Shown here one piece after another: positions 46,861 through 56,662 of a stretch of DNA of 64,000 nt. Under the pieces are notes generated by a model. The model saw only the letters and a list, made by a program, of their open reading frames with translations, was not told the origin of the DNA and searched no databases. Every line of letters begins with the position of its first letter. The stretch's first letter is position 1. The DNA is from an uncultured Parabacteroides sp. (GTDB lineage Bacteria > Bacteroidota > Bacteroidia > Bacteroidales > Tannerellaceae). The DNA lies in contig CASFXH010000004.1 in assembly GCA_949298575.1 (NCBI GenBank), positions 23,191 to 87,190 on the forward strand, given 5' to 3'. Made by a program: the position numbers and the translations under genes.

Positions 46861-46930
46861 CAAAATAAAAACATAGATTTTACAAAGGCAAACTTTTGAG
46901 CCTTTTTTATGGAAGGATGTAAGAATTAAT

Positions 46931-47704
46931 ATGGTCTATTATTTTTCCGGAACAGGTAACGCCGCTTGGGTAGCTGGGCGGCTGGCGGCTCTTTTAGAGG
47001 AACCTACGCAAGATATTTTGTCGTTGATGTCGGATCCCGCGGTCACGCCGATCGTGGATTTGGAAGGAGCGAAACGGTTGGTCCTCGTTTTCCCTGTCCA
47101 CGCGTGGGGGCCGGCGGAGTATATGCGCCGTTTCTTGAGGCGGGCGTTGTTCGAGGGATACGAGGGGCAGCAGGTGGCCGCGGTTTGCGTCTGTGGAGAT
47201 GACTGCGGGCGGACCGACGTGTTGGTACGGCGGTTGCTGGCGCGAAAAGGGGTGACTTTAAGCGCTTGCTATTCGGTTCAGATGCCGAATAACTACATCT
47301 TGTTGCCCGGCTTCGATGTGGATGGAAAGGTGTTGGAAAAAGAGAAACTGGCGCGGTCAGAAGAAGCGGTGCGTCACGTGGCGGAAGCCTTGGCAGGACA
47401 TGGTTCCTCGACTTATACGGCGGGCTCGTTCCCTGGTTTGAAAAGCGCGATGGTTTATCCGCTTTTCCGGCTTAGCCTGCGGGGGCATAATTGTTTTCGG
47501 GTGACGGACCGTTGCGTCTCTTGTGGCCTTTGCGCGAGGGTTTGCCCGACAAATATTATCGAGATCGGGGAGGACCGACGACCGCATTGGGATGAACACG
47601 GCTGCGTGCAATGTTTGGCGTGTATCCATCGCTGTCCGGTTCGGGCGATTGAGTATGGGACGATTTCCATCAAGAAGGGGCGTTATCATCATCCTTCCCT
47701 CTGA
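46931..47704 (+). CDS. EFR1-family flavodoxin-ferredoxin fusion
   Basis: A 257-residue electron-transfer protein: an N-terminal flavodoxin-like FMN domain (YYFSGTGNAAWVAGRL, the FMN phosphate loop) and a C-terminal 2[4Fe-4S] ferredoxin with CVSCGLCARVCP and CVQCLACIHRCP. It is likely a cytosolic low-potential electron carrier in an anaerobe. The partner is not visible nearby. It shares a bidirectional terminator with the convergent ftsH gene. Confidence 0.92.
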   Translation: MVYYFSGTGNAAWVAGRLAALLEEPTQDILSLMSDPAVTPIVDLEGAKRLVLVFPVHAWGPAEYMRRFLRRALFEGYEGQQVAAVCVCGDDCGRTDVLVRRLLARKGVTLSACYSVQMPNNYILLPGFDVDGKVLEKEKLARSEEAVRHVAEALAGHGSSTYTAGSFPGLKSAMVYPLFRLSLRGHNCFRVTDRCVSCGLCARVCPTNIIEIGEDRRPHWDEHGCVQCLACIHRCPVRAIEYGTISIKKGRYHHPSL

Positions 47705-47724
47705 TTGTTGACGGGGTAAAAAAG

Positions 47725-47760
47725 AAGGGGACGCGCGATTCTCGTTTTGCGCGTCCCCTT
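47725..47760. terminator. Bidirectional terminator between the EFR1 gene and ftsH
   Basis: A 12-bp perfect stem (AAGGGGACGCGC / GCGCGTCCCCTT) with a 12-nt loop. An A-rich run precedes it and a T-rich run follows, so it suits both convergent genes. Confidence 0.85.
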
Positions 47761-47767
47761 GATCGTT

Positions 47768-49822
47768 TTATTTGTTTTCTTCGCTTTTCCCTTCAGGCAG
47801 GGCGGCTGATTCCGGAGGATTCTCGCCTTCTACTTCTTTAGGCTTTTCTTGTTCTTCTTTCTCTTGCGCTTTCAAGATCTCTTGCGAGCGGGATAACCAA
47901 GGACGTTTGCCAAAGATGCGTTCGACGTCTTCCGAATAGATCACTTCTTTTTCCAACAGGGTCCGCGCCAACTGATGATGGCCTTCCGCTTCCGCGGAGA
48001 GAATTTGTTTGGCCCGGGCGTATTGCTCGTTGATGATCCGTTGGACCTCGTCGTCGATGAGTTTAGCCGTTTCTTCGCTATAGGGTTTGGTGAAGCCCCA
48101 TTCCTGACCTGTCGAGTCGTAGTAGTTCAAGTTGGGGAGTTTTTCGCTCATGCCGAAATAGACCACCATCGCGTAGGCTTGTTTAGTGACTCGCTCCAAG
48201 TCGTTGGAGGCGCCGGTTGAGATTTCGCCCAAGAAGAGCTCCTCGGCCGCACGGCCGCCCAGCGTGGCGCACATCTCGTCGAGCAGTTGCTCCTTGGTCG
48301 TGATCTGGCGCTCTTCCGGAAGATACCAAGCGGCGCCCAAAGCTTTGCCTCGGGGGACGATCGTGACCTTGACCAGCGGATTGGCGTGTTCCAATTTCCA
48401 GCTGAGCGTCGCGTGACCCGCCTCATGCGTGGCGATGCTGTGGCGTTCCTCGTCGGTCATGATCTTGGTGCGTTTTTCCAAGCCACCGACGATCCGATCG
48501 ACCGCGTTCATGAAATCTTCTTTCTGGACAAACTTCTTGCCGTTGCGAGCCGCGATTAAGGCGGCTTCATTGCAGACATTGGCGATATCCGCTCCCGAGA
48601 AACCGGGGGTCTGCCGTGCCAGGAAATCGGTATCGACACTCTCGTCAATCTTGATGGGGCGCAGATGGACGCCAAAAATTTCCTTCCGCTCATTGAGATC
48701 CGGCAGTTCGACATGGATCTGGCGGTCAAAGCGTCCGGCGCGGAGGAGGGCTTTATCCAAGATATCCGCCCGGTTCGTGGCGGCCAAGATGATGACGCCA
48801 CTGTTGGAACCGAAGCCATCCATTTCGGTCAGCAATTGGTTCAACGTATTCTCGCGCTCGTCGTTGCTGTTCATGCTGGTGTTTCGTCCGCGGGCACGAC
48901 CTACCGCGTCGATCTCGTCGATAAAGACGATACACGGGGATTTCTCTTTCGCTTGGCGGAACAGGTCGCGGACTCTCGAGGCGCCTACGCCCACGAACAT
49001 CTCCACGAAATCGGAACCCGAGAGGGAGAAGAACGGCACGTTCGCCTCGCCCGCGACGGCTTTCGCCAACAGGGTTTTACCGGTCCCCGGAGGGCCGACC
49101 AGCAACGCGCCTTTCGGGATTTTTCCGCCTAGTTCCGTATATTTTTCCGGATTCTTCAAGAAAGAGACGATCTCTTCCACCTCTTGCTTGGCGCCCGCCA
49201 ATCCGGCGACGTCCTTGAACGTGATCCGGTGCTCATTGTCTTTGTCAAAAAGTTGCGCTTTGGCCTTACCGACGGTGAAGACGTTCCCGCCGCCGGGCCC
49301 CGCGCCTCCCGACATGCGGCGCATGAGGTAGAACCAAATCAAGATGATCAACAAGAACGGACCGATCGAGACGAGAAAGCTCCATAGCAAATCCTCGCCC
49401 TCTTCAAAGCGGAGCTGGGTGTCGATTTGATTCTCGGCGACGGCCTTGTCGTAAAAGTCAGAGAATTTGTCGGCCGATGGGATTTTCGTGTAAATCTTGG
49501 GCGCGACGCCTGTATTGGCTATCTCCGCCTCTTTGAACACCGTGCCGATCCGGTCTGGTTTGACGGTCGCTTCGGCCAGTCTTTTTTGGTTGTAGATCGT
49601 GATGCTTTGGAACGTATTTTCCTTGACGTAGCGTTGGAATTGGGTCCAGTCTACCTCTTTCGAGTTCGAGCTGTCGTTCGTCATGTAGAGCGCGATGAGC
49701 ATCAGGAAAATCAATCCATACATCCAGTAAAGATTGAACCGGAAAGGGTTGGGCTTGCCGTTTTTCCCTTTCGGCATGTCGAATAAGTTTTTCTTGTTGT
49801 TATTGTTATTATTGTTTTCCAT
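47768..49822 (-). CDS. ftsH: ATP-dependent zinc metalloprotease FtsH
   Basis: A 684-residue membrane AAA+ protease for quality control of membrane and short-lived proteins. There are two membrane spans (~31-47 and ~148-168), Walker A GPPGTGKT (243-250), Walker B IVFIDEIDA, an SRH (ATNRADILDKALLRAGRFDRQ in part) and zinc site HEAGH (466-470). The frame extends to 49894, but the ATG at 49822 is preferred: it lies 29 bp after the rsfS stop and avoids a non-conserved extension. An Asn-rich stretch (residues 3-9) starts the protein. Confidence 0.97.
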   Translation of the reverse strand: MENNNNNNNKKNLFDMPKGKNGKPNPFRFNLYWMYGLIFLMLIALYMTNDSSNSKEVDWTQFQRYVKENTFQSITIYNQKRLAEATVKPDRIGTVFKEAEIANTGVAPKIYTKIPSADKFSDFYDKAVAENQIDTQLRFEEGEDLLWSFLVSIGPFLLIILIWFYLMRRMSGGAGPGGGNVFTVGKAKAQLFDKDNEHRITFKDVAGLAGAKQEVEEIVSFLKNPEKYTELGGKIPKGALLVGPPGTGKTLLAKAVAGEANVPFFSLSGSDFVEMFVGVGASRVRDLFRQAKEKSPCIVFIDEIDAVGRARGRNTSMNSNDERENTLNQLLTEMDGFGSNSGVIILAATNRADILDKALLRAGRFDRQIHVELPDLNERKEIFGVHLRPIKIDESVDTDFLARQTPGFSGADIANVCNEAALIAARNGKKFVQKEDFMNAVDRIVGGLEKRTKIMTDEERHSIATHEAGHATLSWKLEHANPLVKVTIVPRGKALGAAWYLPEERQITTKEQLLDEMCATLGGRAAEELFLGEISTGASNDLERVTKQAYAMVVYFGMSEKLPNLNYYDSTGQEWGFTKPYSEETAKLIDDEVQRIINEQYARAKQILSAEAEGHHQLARTLLEKEVIYSEDVERIFGKRPWLSRSQEILKAQEKEEQEKPKEVEGENPPESAALPEGKSEENK

Positions 49823-49851
49823 AAGATGAACGGATAGGGAGCTTTTCTCGA

Positions 49852-50211
49852 TCAATCGATTTCCGGGACGACCGATACGGGCGCGTCGGCCCACAGGTGC
49901 TCCAAGTTATAGAATGCGCGCAACTCCGGCATGAAGATGTGGACCAATACCGTACCATAATCCATCCCGATCCATCGTGCGCCGTGTTGCCCGTCGATCG
50001 ACAACGGTTTCTCGTTCGCTTTCTTGCGGACCACGTCCCAGACGGAGTCGGAAAGGGCGGCGACTTGTGTCGGCGTGTTGCCTTCGCAGATCACCATGTA
50101 TTGGCAGATGGCGCCGGAGGTTTGATTGAGATCGACTGTTACGATATGTTTGCCTTTTTTCTCTTGCAGGCCTTCGATGATTGAATGTACTAATGCTTCT
50201 GTTTGATTCAT
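49852..50211 (-). CDS. rsfS: Ribosome silencing factor RsfS
   Basis: A 119-residue RsfS/Iojap protein that binds uL14 and blocks subunit joining when nutrients are scarce. Signatures are VTVDLNQTSGAICQYMVICEG and GARWIGMDYGTVLVHIF. It is upstream of ftsH on the same strand with a 29-bp gap, so the two are likely one operon. Confidence 0.95.
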   Translation of the reverse strand: MNQTEALVHSIIEGLQEKKGKHIVTVDLNQTSGAICQYMVICEGNTPTQVAALSDSVWDVVRKKANEKPLSIDGQHGARWIGMDYGTVLVHIFMPELRAFYNLEHLWADAPVSVVPEID

Positions 50212-50322
50212 TTATTTTATAGTCTATAGGATAAATATCGGACGCGAATATACAATATAAAACCGAATAGGAAGCGTGGCTCGAGCGGATCGGCCTAAAA
50301 AAAGGAAAAATGCGACCGGAAA

Positions 50323-50354
50323 TTTGGCGAGATAAGAAAAAGCGTGTACCTTTG
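50323..50354 (+). promoter_or_regulatory. Promoter of the tRNA-Gln pair
   Basis: TTTG at 50323-50326, 20 bp, exact TACCTTTG at 50347-50354; 33 bp upstream of the first tRNA-Gln. A consensus-quality Bacteroidetes promoter. Confidence 0.82.
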
Positions 50355-50386
50355 TCGCCACAAAAACGGGGAGTTCCGCGGTCTAT

Positions 50387-50457
50387 TGTTCAATGGTGTA
50401 ATGGTAGCACAACAGATTCTGGTCCTGTTTGTCCAGGTTCGAATCCTGGTTGAACAA
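50387..50457 (+). tRNA. tRNA-Gln (anticodon CTG), copy 1
   Basis: A 71-nt cloverleaf with acceptor arms TGTTCAA / TTGAACA and anticodon loop TTCTGGT. Identical to copy 2. Confidence 0.93.
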
Positions 50458-50497
50458 CATGAGGAGGACTTCCGCGAGCGTTTTTGAGTTTAAGCAC

Positions 50498-50568
50498 TGT
50501 TCAATGGTGTAATGGTAGCACAACAGATTCTGGTCCTGTTTGTCCAGGTTCGAATCCTGGTTGAACAA
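50498..50568 (+). tRNA. tRNA-Gln (anticodon CTG), copy 2
   Basis: A 71-nt sequence identical to copy 1, 40 bp downstream of it, followed at once by a strong terminator. Confidence 0.93.
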
Positions 50569-50570
50569 CG

Positions 50571-50612
50571 AGCCGCCCGGAGAGAGGGGAACCTTTCCGG
50601 GCGGCTTTTTTT
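50571..50612 (+). terminator. Terminator of the tRNA-Gln pair
   Basis: A 10-bp GC-rich stem (GCCGCCCGGA / TCCGGGCGGC) followed by seven T residues. Confidence 0.92.
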
Positions 50613-50653
50613 ATCGCGAGCTTGGCGAGGGGGCGTTTCCGCTTGGGATTTCT

Positions 50654-50996
50654 TCTCGACGTCGTCGAGATGTTTTCGCGGGCTTACGATTTCTTCTCGA
50701 CGTCGTCGAGACGTTTTCGCGGGCTTACGATTTCATCTCGACGCCATCGAGGCATTTTCCAGACAAAAAATTTTATCTCGACGCCGTCGAGGCATTTTCG
50801 CGAGCTTACAATTTCATCTCGACGCCATCGAGGCATTTTCGCGACAAAAAATTTTATCTCGACGTCGTCGAGGCATTTTCGCGAGCTTACAATTTCATCT
50901 CGACGCCATCGAGGCATTTTCGCGACAAGAAATTTTATCTCGATGCCGTCGAGGCATTTTCCCGGCTGAAAATTTTATCTCGACGGCGAAAAGACA
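50654..50996. repeat. Tandem array 4: 40/41-bp units with palindromic cores
   Basis: TCTCGA recurs at 50654, 50695, 50736, 50776, 50817, 50857, 50898, 50938 and 50978, nine units of 40 or 41 bp. The core is CTCGA, 5 bp, TCGAG, usually followed by GCATTTT. From the third unit the linkers alternate between two versions (AGCTTACAATTTCA-like and ACAAAAAATTTTA-like), giving an 81-bp higher-order repeat. It lies between the tRNA-Gln terminator and the 3' end of the esterase gene, so it may be that gene's 3' UTR. Open frames across it (up to 165 codons) are artefacts of the repeat. Confidence 0.92.
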
Positions 50997-51001
50997 TTTT
51001 T

Positions 51002-52111
51002 TTACTTGAAAAGTCTTGGCGCTAGGTTGTAAAGGTCGTGTCGCCAGACGTACCAGGAATGGCCGCCGGGCATTTCGCTGTACTCGTAGCGAATTCCCGC
51101 CGCGTCGAACAGTTTCAGCATGGCCTTGCAATTGTTGTAGGCGATATCCTCGGGGCCTCCTTGCGTGAACGCCAGAACCTTGACCGACTTGTTGAACTCT
51201 TCGGCGATTTGTTTCAGGTAAGCGCCGCGTTCCTCGTAGACGGCCTTGTTGTCGGCGAACCAGCCGGAGCTGAGCACCCAGAGGTAGCCGAATGAGCGGA
51301 AATTGTTCAATCCAGCCTCGAGCGTTTCCAGTCCGCCCATCGAGAGGCCCGCCAGCGCCCGGTGGTCCTTGTCGGCGATCACGCGATAATTGCTTTCGAT
51401 AAAGGGGATGATGTCATTCATCAGGTCTTTCGCGAACAGCGGCACTTCGCCTTCAAGGGAAGACGTATGGATCGTCCCGTTGGGCATGACGACGATCATG
51501 GGTTCGATTTTTCCTTCAGCCAAGAGGTTGTCGAGGATGAAACCGGCCGCCCCGATCGTTGGCCAGGCGTTATCGGTGTCGCCCCCGCCGTGGATCAGGT
51601 AGAGCACGGGGAGCGATTCGGCGCTTTTCTCGTATCCTGGTGGGGTCCAGATGTGCATCCGGCGTGTCTCGTTCAGCGATTTGGAGAAATAATACCGTTG
51701 GGCGATGGCGCCGTGGGGCACGTTCTTGATGGCGAAGAATTCGTCGCCCGTCGATTCGAGCCGCATGATCGCGGAGGTTTCCGAGGCCGTTTCCCCAATG
51801 GGGTCGTAGACTTTTACGCCATCCACCACGAAATGATAGCGATAGAGCCCGTCCTTGACGTTCGGGACGACGGCCGTCCAGACGCCCGATTCGGAGCGAA
51901 CGGCCTCTTGGCGCGGAAAGATATCGCCACCGATGGTTACTTTTTTCGCCTCGGGCGCGTAAATGCTGAGGGCGACGCCCTGGTTGGCCGTTCGCCGGAC
52001 GGATTGGAGCGTGTCGTTGGGTGTGGGTACGCGTTGCCATTGAGCCGAGAGGGGCGCGCCGCCGGTCATGAGACCCAGCACGCAGAGGGTAAGAATCTTT
52101 TTGATTTTCAT
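51002..52111 (-). CDS. Secreted CE1-like esterase with N-terminal CBM48-like domain
   Basis: A 369-residue exported alpha/beta-hydrolase. After the signal peptide (to ~23) comes an Ig-like CBM48/E-set domain (residues ~35-125) and an esterase-D-like catalytic domain. The nucleophile is S257 (AGLSMGG), the His is H351 (GGHSWYVWR), and the oxyanion segment is LIHGGGDTDNAW. Family members remove feruloyl or acetyl groups from hemicellulose. It follows the glycogen phosphorylase gene after a terminator, so it is probably expressed separately. Confidence 0.92.
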   Translation of the reverse strand: MKIKKILTLCVLGLMTGGAPLSAQWQRVPTPNDTLQSVRRTANQGVALSIYAPEAKKVTIGGDIFPRQEAVRSESGVWTAVVPNVKDGLYRYHFVVDGVKVYDPIGETASETSAIMRLESTGDEFFAIKNVPHGAIAQRYYFSKSLNETRRMHIWTPPGYEKSAESLPVLYLIHGGGDTDNAWPTIGAAGFILDNLLAEGKIEPMIVVMPNGTIHTSSLEGEVPLFAKDLMNDIIPFIESNYRVIADKDHRALAGLSMGGLETLEAGLNNFRSFGYLWVLSSGWFADNKAVYEERGAYLKQIAEEFNKSVKVLAFTQGGPEDIAYNNCKAMLKLFDAAGIRYEYSEMPGGHSWYVWRHDLYNLAPRLFK

Positions 52112-52133
52112 GTGATTTAGAATTTAAAGGTTT

Positions 52134-52171
52134 GAAAAAAAAGAAGGTGCGCCATGCGAACATGGCACACC
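52134..52171 (-). terminator. Terminator of the alpha-glucan phosphorylase gene
   Basis: An 11-bp stem with one mismatch (GGTGCGCCATG / CATGGCACACC) and a 4-nt loop. On the minus strand it is followed by TTCTTTTTTTT. Confidence 0.85.
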
Positions 52172-52190
52172 TTATCTGTTTGATAATAAA

Positions 52191-54761
52191 TTACAGTTGA
52201 ATCCAGCGGACGTACGCGAAATCCATCCGGTGCGGGAGCTCCTTGTGTTTCGGGAACACGCGGAAGCCCATTTTCTGGTTGCCAGCCTCGGTCGGGGTCG
52301 CGTTCAACTTGAAGTAGAGCTTCGAACCTTCTTGCTTCACCATTTGGAACTCTTCCGTGCTGATCAGGCGGAGTTCGTGCTTTTCCGGATCTTCTTTCGT
52401 GACGACCATATCGACGCCCAGCATTCCCTGCAATTCGTGACGGTCGATCACCAAGTCGAAATTGTATTCTTTTCCGACGATCGGCCCGTTGGTGAGTAAG
52501 TCTTGATCGCATTTGAACGATTCGACTTGGAAACTATCCCAATGCGAAGCGACTTCTTCCTTCCAAGCGGCGATTTCCTTGGCGATCTCGTAGTTGTTGG
52601 CCCGGATATGCGCCGAGCGAGTCGCCAGCTTGTTGTAGAAGCGATCGAAATAATCGTCGAGCATGCGCTTCATCGTATAGTCCGGAGCGATCTTGGCGAT
52701 TGAATTTTTGATGTATTGAATCCAATCTGGAGAATAGCCCTTGCTGTTTTTCGCGTAATAGGTCGGGATGATCTCGGTCTCCAGCATGTGGTAGATCGTC
52801 GCCGCGTCGAGTTGATCTTGGTATTGTTGATTCTCGTAAGTCCGCTTGTCGGTCAAGGCCCAACCTGCGCCCTCCACGTAACCCTCATACCACCAACCGT
52901 CGCGTACGGAGAAGTTGAGGACACCGTTCATCTCGGCTTTCTCGCCCGATGTTCCGGACGCTTCCAACGGCCGTGTTGGCGTGTTTAACCAAACGTCGAC
53001 ACCCGAGATCAAGCGGCGAGCCAAGCGCATGTCATAATTCTCCAAGAAAATGATTTTGCCTAAGAATTCCGGACGGCGAGAGATCTCGACGATGTGCTTG
53101 ATCAAGCCCTGTCCGCCGCCATCGGCCGGGTGCGCCTTTCCGGTGAAGACGAATTGGATCGGGAATTTCTCGTTGTTGACGATCTTCGCCAAGCGATCCA
53201 AGTCGGTGAAGAGCAAGTGTGCCCGCTTGTAAGTCGCGAAACGGCGACCGAAGCCCACCAGCAAGGCGTCAGGATTGATTTTCTCCAGGATCGAAACCAC
53301 TTTCGAGGGATCACCCTGATTTTTCAACCAATTGTCCTTGTATTGGATGCGGATATAGTTGATCAATTTGTTCTTTAATGTTTTGCGAAGCTCCCAGATC
53401 TCCTCGTCGGGGATGTTCTGGATTTTCTCCCAATAGCTCTTGTCTTTCTGATGGGTGAAGAAATCCTTACCAAACTTCTCGGCGTAGAATTTCTTGGCTT
53501 CGGTAGCGGCCCAAGTCGGCATGTGTACGCCATTGGTGACGTAGCCTACGTGCAATTCCTCGGGGAAATAGCCTTTCCACACCGGAGCGAACATCCTTTG
53601 GGAAACTTTCCCGTGCAACCAGCTGACGCCATTCGACTCTTGGCACGTGTTCAACGCGAAGACACTCATGGAGAATTTCTCGTTCGATCCCGGATTCTCA
53701 CGTCCCATGTCGATAAACTCTTGCCAGCTGATACCCAATTTGCCCGGGAACTCGCCCATGTAGCGGCCAAACAATCCTTCGTCGAAGTAGTCGTGACCCG
53801 CGGGGACCGGCGTATGCACCGTATAGATCGCGGAAGAACGGACAACCTCAAGCGCTTGGTTGAATGTCAAGCCTTCTTTCTGGATGTAATCCACTAAGCG
53901 TTGCGCGTTCAGCAAAGCGGCATGCCCTTCATTGCAGTGGTAGATTTGTTTCTTGATACCCAGCTTGTTCAGCATCATGATACCACCGATACCCAGCATA
54001 TACTCTTGTTTCATGCGGTTTTCCCAATCACCGCCATAGAGTTGGTGCGTGATGGAACGATCCCATTCGCTATTTAGAGGAATATCCGTATCCATCAAGA
54101 ACAAAGGCACACGGCCTACGCTGACTTTCCAGACATGCGCGTAGACGGTACGGCCCGGATAAGGAACTTCGAGCACGAATGGATCGCCATTCTCCAAAAG
54201 GACTTGGGTTAAAGGCAGCGCGTTGAAGTTCTGCGCCTCGTAGTTGGCGATTTGTTGGCCATCCATGGATAAGGATTGGGAGAAATAGCCGTAACGATAC
54301 AAGAAGCCGACCGCGCACATGTCGATATTGTTGTCGCTCGCCTCCTTGAGGTAATCGCCCGCCAAGATACCCAAACCACCCGAGTAGATCTTTAAGACGT
54401 TTGTCAAACCATACTCCATGCTGAAGTATGCCACGGAAGGTTTCTTGGAATCTGGTTTTACATTAATATATGCCTTGAACTTCGTATAGACGTCGTTGAT
54501 TTCTTTCATCAAATCGGCGTCGGCCAGAATTTCCTCTATCCGGTTGTGTGATAAGCTTTGCAACAACAAGACCGGATTGCCTTCAGTGGATTTCCAAAGC
54601 TGTTTGTCGATCTTTCCGAACAATTTAGCACCTTCATGATTCCAAACCCACCATAAGTTGGTTGCGAGCTCTTGAAGAGGTTGCAATTGTTTTGGCAGTT
54701 TAGAATGAGAGTAAACGTCTCTCCAAATGGGATTGTTTGCGTTATTCGCTTTAATTTTCAT
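52191..54761 (-). CDS. glgP: Alpha-glucan (glycogen) phosphorylase
   Basis: An 856-residue PLP-dependent phosphorylase of the short Bacteroidetes/archaeal type that releases glucose-1-phosphate from glycogen. Visible family segments are [48 protein letters not shown] and the PLP region [17 protein letters not shown]. The N-terminal domain (DUF3417-like, [10 protein letters not shown]) is present. It follows the glycogen synthase gene by 118 bp, a pairing for storage and release of glycogen. Confidence 0.95.
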   Translation of the reverse strand: MKIKANNANNPIWRDVYSHSKLPKQLQPLQELATNLWWVWNHEGAKLFGKIDKQLWKSTEGNPVLLLQSLSHNRIEEILADADLMKEINDVYTKFKAYINVKPDSKKPSVAYFSMEYGLTNVLKIYSGGLGILAGDYLKEASDNNIDMCAVGFLYRYGYFSQSLSMDGQQIANYEAQNFNALPLTQVLLENGDPFVLEVPYPGRTVYAHVWKVSVGRVPLFLMDTDIPLNSEWDRSITHQLYGGDWENRMKQEYMLGIGGIMMLNKLGIKKQIYHCNEGHAALLNAQRLVDYIQKEGLTFNQALEVVRSSAIYTVHTPVPAGHDYFDEGLFGRYMGEFPGKLGISWQEFIDMGRENPGSNEKFSMSVFALNTCQESNGVSWLHGKVSQRMFAPVWKGYFPEELHVGYVTNGVHMPTWAATEAKKFYAEKFGKDFFTHQKDKSYWEKIQNIPDEEIWELRKTLKNKLINYIRIQYKDNWLKNQGDPSKVVSILEKINPDALLVGFGRRFATYKRAHLLFTDLDRLAKIVNNEKFPIQFVFTGKAHPADGGGQGLIKHIVEISRRPEFLGKIIFLENYDMRLARRLISGVDVWLNTPTRPLEASGTSGEKAEMNGVLNFSVRDGWWYEGYVEGAGWALTDKRTYENQQYQDQLDAATIYHMLETEIIPTYYAKNSKGYSPDWIQYIKNSIAKIAPDYTMKRMLDDYFDRFYNKLATRSAHIRANNYEIAKEIAAWKEEVASHWDSFQVESFKCDQDLLTNGPIVGKEYNFDLVIDRHELQGMLGVDMVVTKEDPEKHELRLISTEEFQMVKQEGSKLYFKLNATPTEAGNQKMGFRVFPKHKELPHRMDFAYVRWIQL

Positions 54762-54879
54762 TCTTATGAAGTTTTAAATAGATTCCTTGCTTAAAAAAAA
54801 TCGTCGTAATCATTTTTGACGGCGCGAATTTAGGACTAAAATATGAATTAGCCTAAAAGCCAACATTTAAAGTATATTT

Positions 54880-56619
54880 TTACGCTTGATTTCTTTTCCT
54901 CGCGTTTTGTAACGCGATCTTAAAAGCTTGATTATAATAAGAAATGAATTTACTCCATTCCGCTTTTTCCGCGAGCTTGAAACAGTTTTGCCGGATCTTC
55001 AGCCGGTCGTCTTGTTCCATGTTCGCCAAGGCCAAGATGGTTTCCATGATGCCATCAGCCACTTCAAAATAGTTGAAGTCGGTCCGTTCGATCACCTTGA
55101 CTCCTTCCGCGATCTCGTTTCCGGAGACGAAGTGTTTCGCCCACAAACCGAAGCCGGCTAAGTCGGTCGTGATGGTCGGGATCCCGAACGCCACGCTTTC
55201 GAGAGGCGTATAGCCCCAAGGCTCGTAATAAGAGGGATAGATGGTCGCGTCCATACCGATCAGCATGTCGTAATAACTTTTGTTGAAAATGCCGTCTTTT
55301 CCATCTAGATAGCAGGGTACAAAGATGATTTTCAGTTTATTGAGCGTGCTGTTCGTGAATCCGGCATAATTGATGTAATTCAAGACGCGATCTTCCATCA
55401 TGTTATGGAGCCAATGCGTGATGAAGGGCAATTGCATGGGCGAGTCGGTCGTGATGTCTTGCCGGATCGCTTCCTGTAAATCCGCTCTCGGCGCACGGAC
55501 CCATGCGGGTACCATCAAAAAGGCGATGATTTCCCGTTGGAGTTTGCCACAAGTACGGATACGGTTCATGGCTTCGATAAAGACGTCGATGCCTTTGTTC
55601 CGGTATTCGTAACGTCCACTGGTCGAGATAAGCAACGCGTTGGGATCCACTTCGCACCCCAATAACTTTTCCGCGACGTTGATCAAGCATCGACGAGCCT
55701 CTTCCCGTTTCTTGGCGTAAGTCGCTTTCTCAGGGACGAAATTGGGCTCGAATCCGTTGGGCGTCACGATGTCGGGCGCCTTGTCGAGCAATTGTTTGCA
55801 TTCCGTCGCGGTAATGTCGCTGACGGTCGTGAAGCAATCCACATGGTGGGCCGCTTGCTTCTCGACGGAATGTTTGGCTTCCATATTCAACTCACGAGCC
55901 ATCTGGTCGCCGTTATAGCCTTCCATATACGCGTATAACGCTTTGTTATTGCCGGCGATAGAGCGTCCGATAGAGGTCGCGTGTGTCGTAAAGAGGGTCG
56001 CGATTTGAGGGACTTGTATTTGAAGGTAAAGCGCGCCCATCGCCAACATCCATTCGTTGAACAAGGCAACGACGTTTTTCCCTTCCAAATGATAATAATG
56101 ATAGTAGCTTTCGATTACTTTACCGACCGCATGGGCGAACACGCAAGATTCATCGTAGTCGCCATAAGCGTGTATGGAGTCGACTTGGAACTTTTCCCAC
56201 ATCGTGTAGAAAAAGGTGTTTTTATCATTGAAAAAGGGTTTGTAATCGACTAAAATGACGATAGGTTGGCCGGGAACATCCCAGCGGCCTGTTTTGAAAT
56301 TCAGTTGTTCATTTGATTTGGCGTATGCTTTCCATTCGTGGAATAGACTGGGATCTTCCTTGAAATCAGGGGAGGAAGTGCCGAAATCAGGGCCAATAAA
56401 AATCAGGTTATCCTTGAATTGCTTTTTTAGTGTTTGCGCTTTCGTGGATAAAACCGTGTAAATGCCCCCAACTTTATTGCATACTTCCCAGCTGCTTTCG
56501 AACAGAAACTCTGGAGCGTCAATCTTTTCTTTCATAACGAGCTGTATATGTTCTAAAATTTCCGCGAAGATAACCATTTCTGTTTTTTCTTCCTTTGTTG
56601 TGATGATATTTAATAACAT
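54880..56619 (-). CDS. Glycogen synthase (eukaryotic GT3-like)
   Basis: A 579-residue glycosyltransferase similar to the GT3/GYS type used by Bacteroidetes rather than GlgA. The N-terminal sugar-nucleotide loop reads FESSWEVCNKVGGIYTVLSTKA, and the C-terminal donor site YPSYYEPWGYTPLES includes the retaining-GT Glu pair. It would extend alpha-1,4-glucan from a UDP- or ADP-glucose donor. The start may be internal: ATGs at 56577 and 56535 are equally open, and 56535 (MKEKIDAPEF) lies closest to the conserved domain. It pairs with the phosphorylase downstream. Confidence 0.93.
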   Translation of the reverse strand: MLLNIITTKEEKTEMVIFAEILEHIQLVMKEKIDAPEFLFESSWEVCNKVGGIYTVLSTKAQTLKKQFKDNLIFIGPDFGTSSPDFKEDPSLFHEWKAYAKSNEQLNFKTGRWDVPGQPIVILVDYKPFFNDKNTFFYTMWEKFQVDSIHAYGDYDESCVFAHAVGKVIESYYHYYHLEGKNVVALFNEWMLAMGALYLQIQVPQIATLFTTHATSIGRSIAGNNKALYAYMEGYNGDQMARELNMEAKHSVEKQAAHHVDCFTTVSDITATECKQLLDKAPDIVTPNGFEPNFVPEKATYAKKREEARRCLINVAEKLLGCEVDPNALLISTSGRYEYRNKGIDVFIEAMNRIRTCGKLQREIIAFLMVPAWVRAPRADLQEAIRQDITTDSPMQLPFITHWLHNMMEDRVLNYINYAGFTNSTLNKLKIIFVPCYLDGKDGIFNKSYYDMLIGMDATIYPSYYEPWGYTPLESVAFGIPTITTDLAGFGLWAKHFVSGNEIAEGVKVIERTDFNYFEVADGIMETILALANMEQDDRLKIRQNCFKLAEKAEWSKFISYYNQAFKIALQNARKRNQA

Positions 56620-56625
56620 TGTTTT

Positions 56626-56633
56626 TATATTTG
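56626..56633 (+). promoter_or_regulatory. -7 element (TATATTTG) upstream of the small hypothetical gene
   Basis: Exact TAnnTTTG match, 30-37 bp upstream of the two possible ATGs. No -33 at good distance. Confidence 0.45.
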
Positions 56634-56662
56634 TATTTGTGATAATTTAAATAATGACAATT

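Noticed and set aside
50654-50996. CRISPR array
   Set aside because: The units are palindromic and of regular 40/41-bp spacing, but the segments between cores are not unique spacers: they alternate between two versions, and no cas genes are in the window. The same reasoning excludes the 22-42 bp arrays elsewhere.
50512-51025. Repetitive protein ORFs of up to 165 codons in several plus frames
   Set aside because: They begin inside the second tRNA-Gln or array and exist in more than one frame because the repeat lacks stop codons; no start signal or domain supports them.
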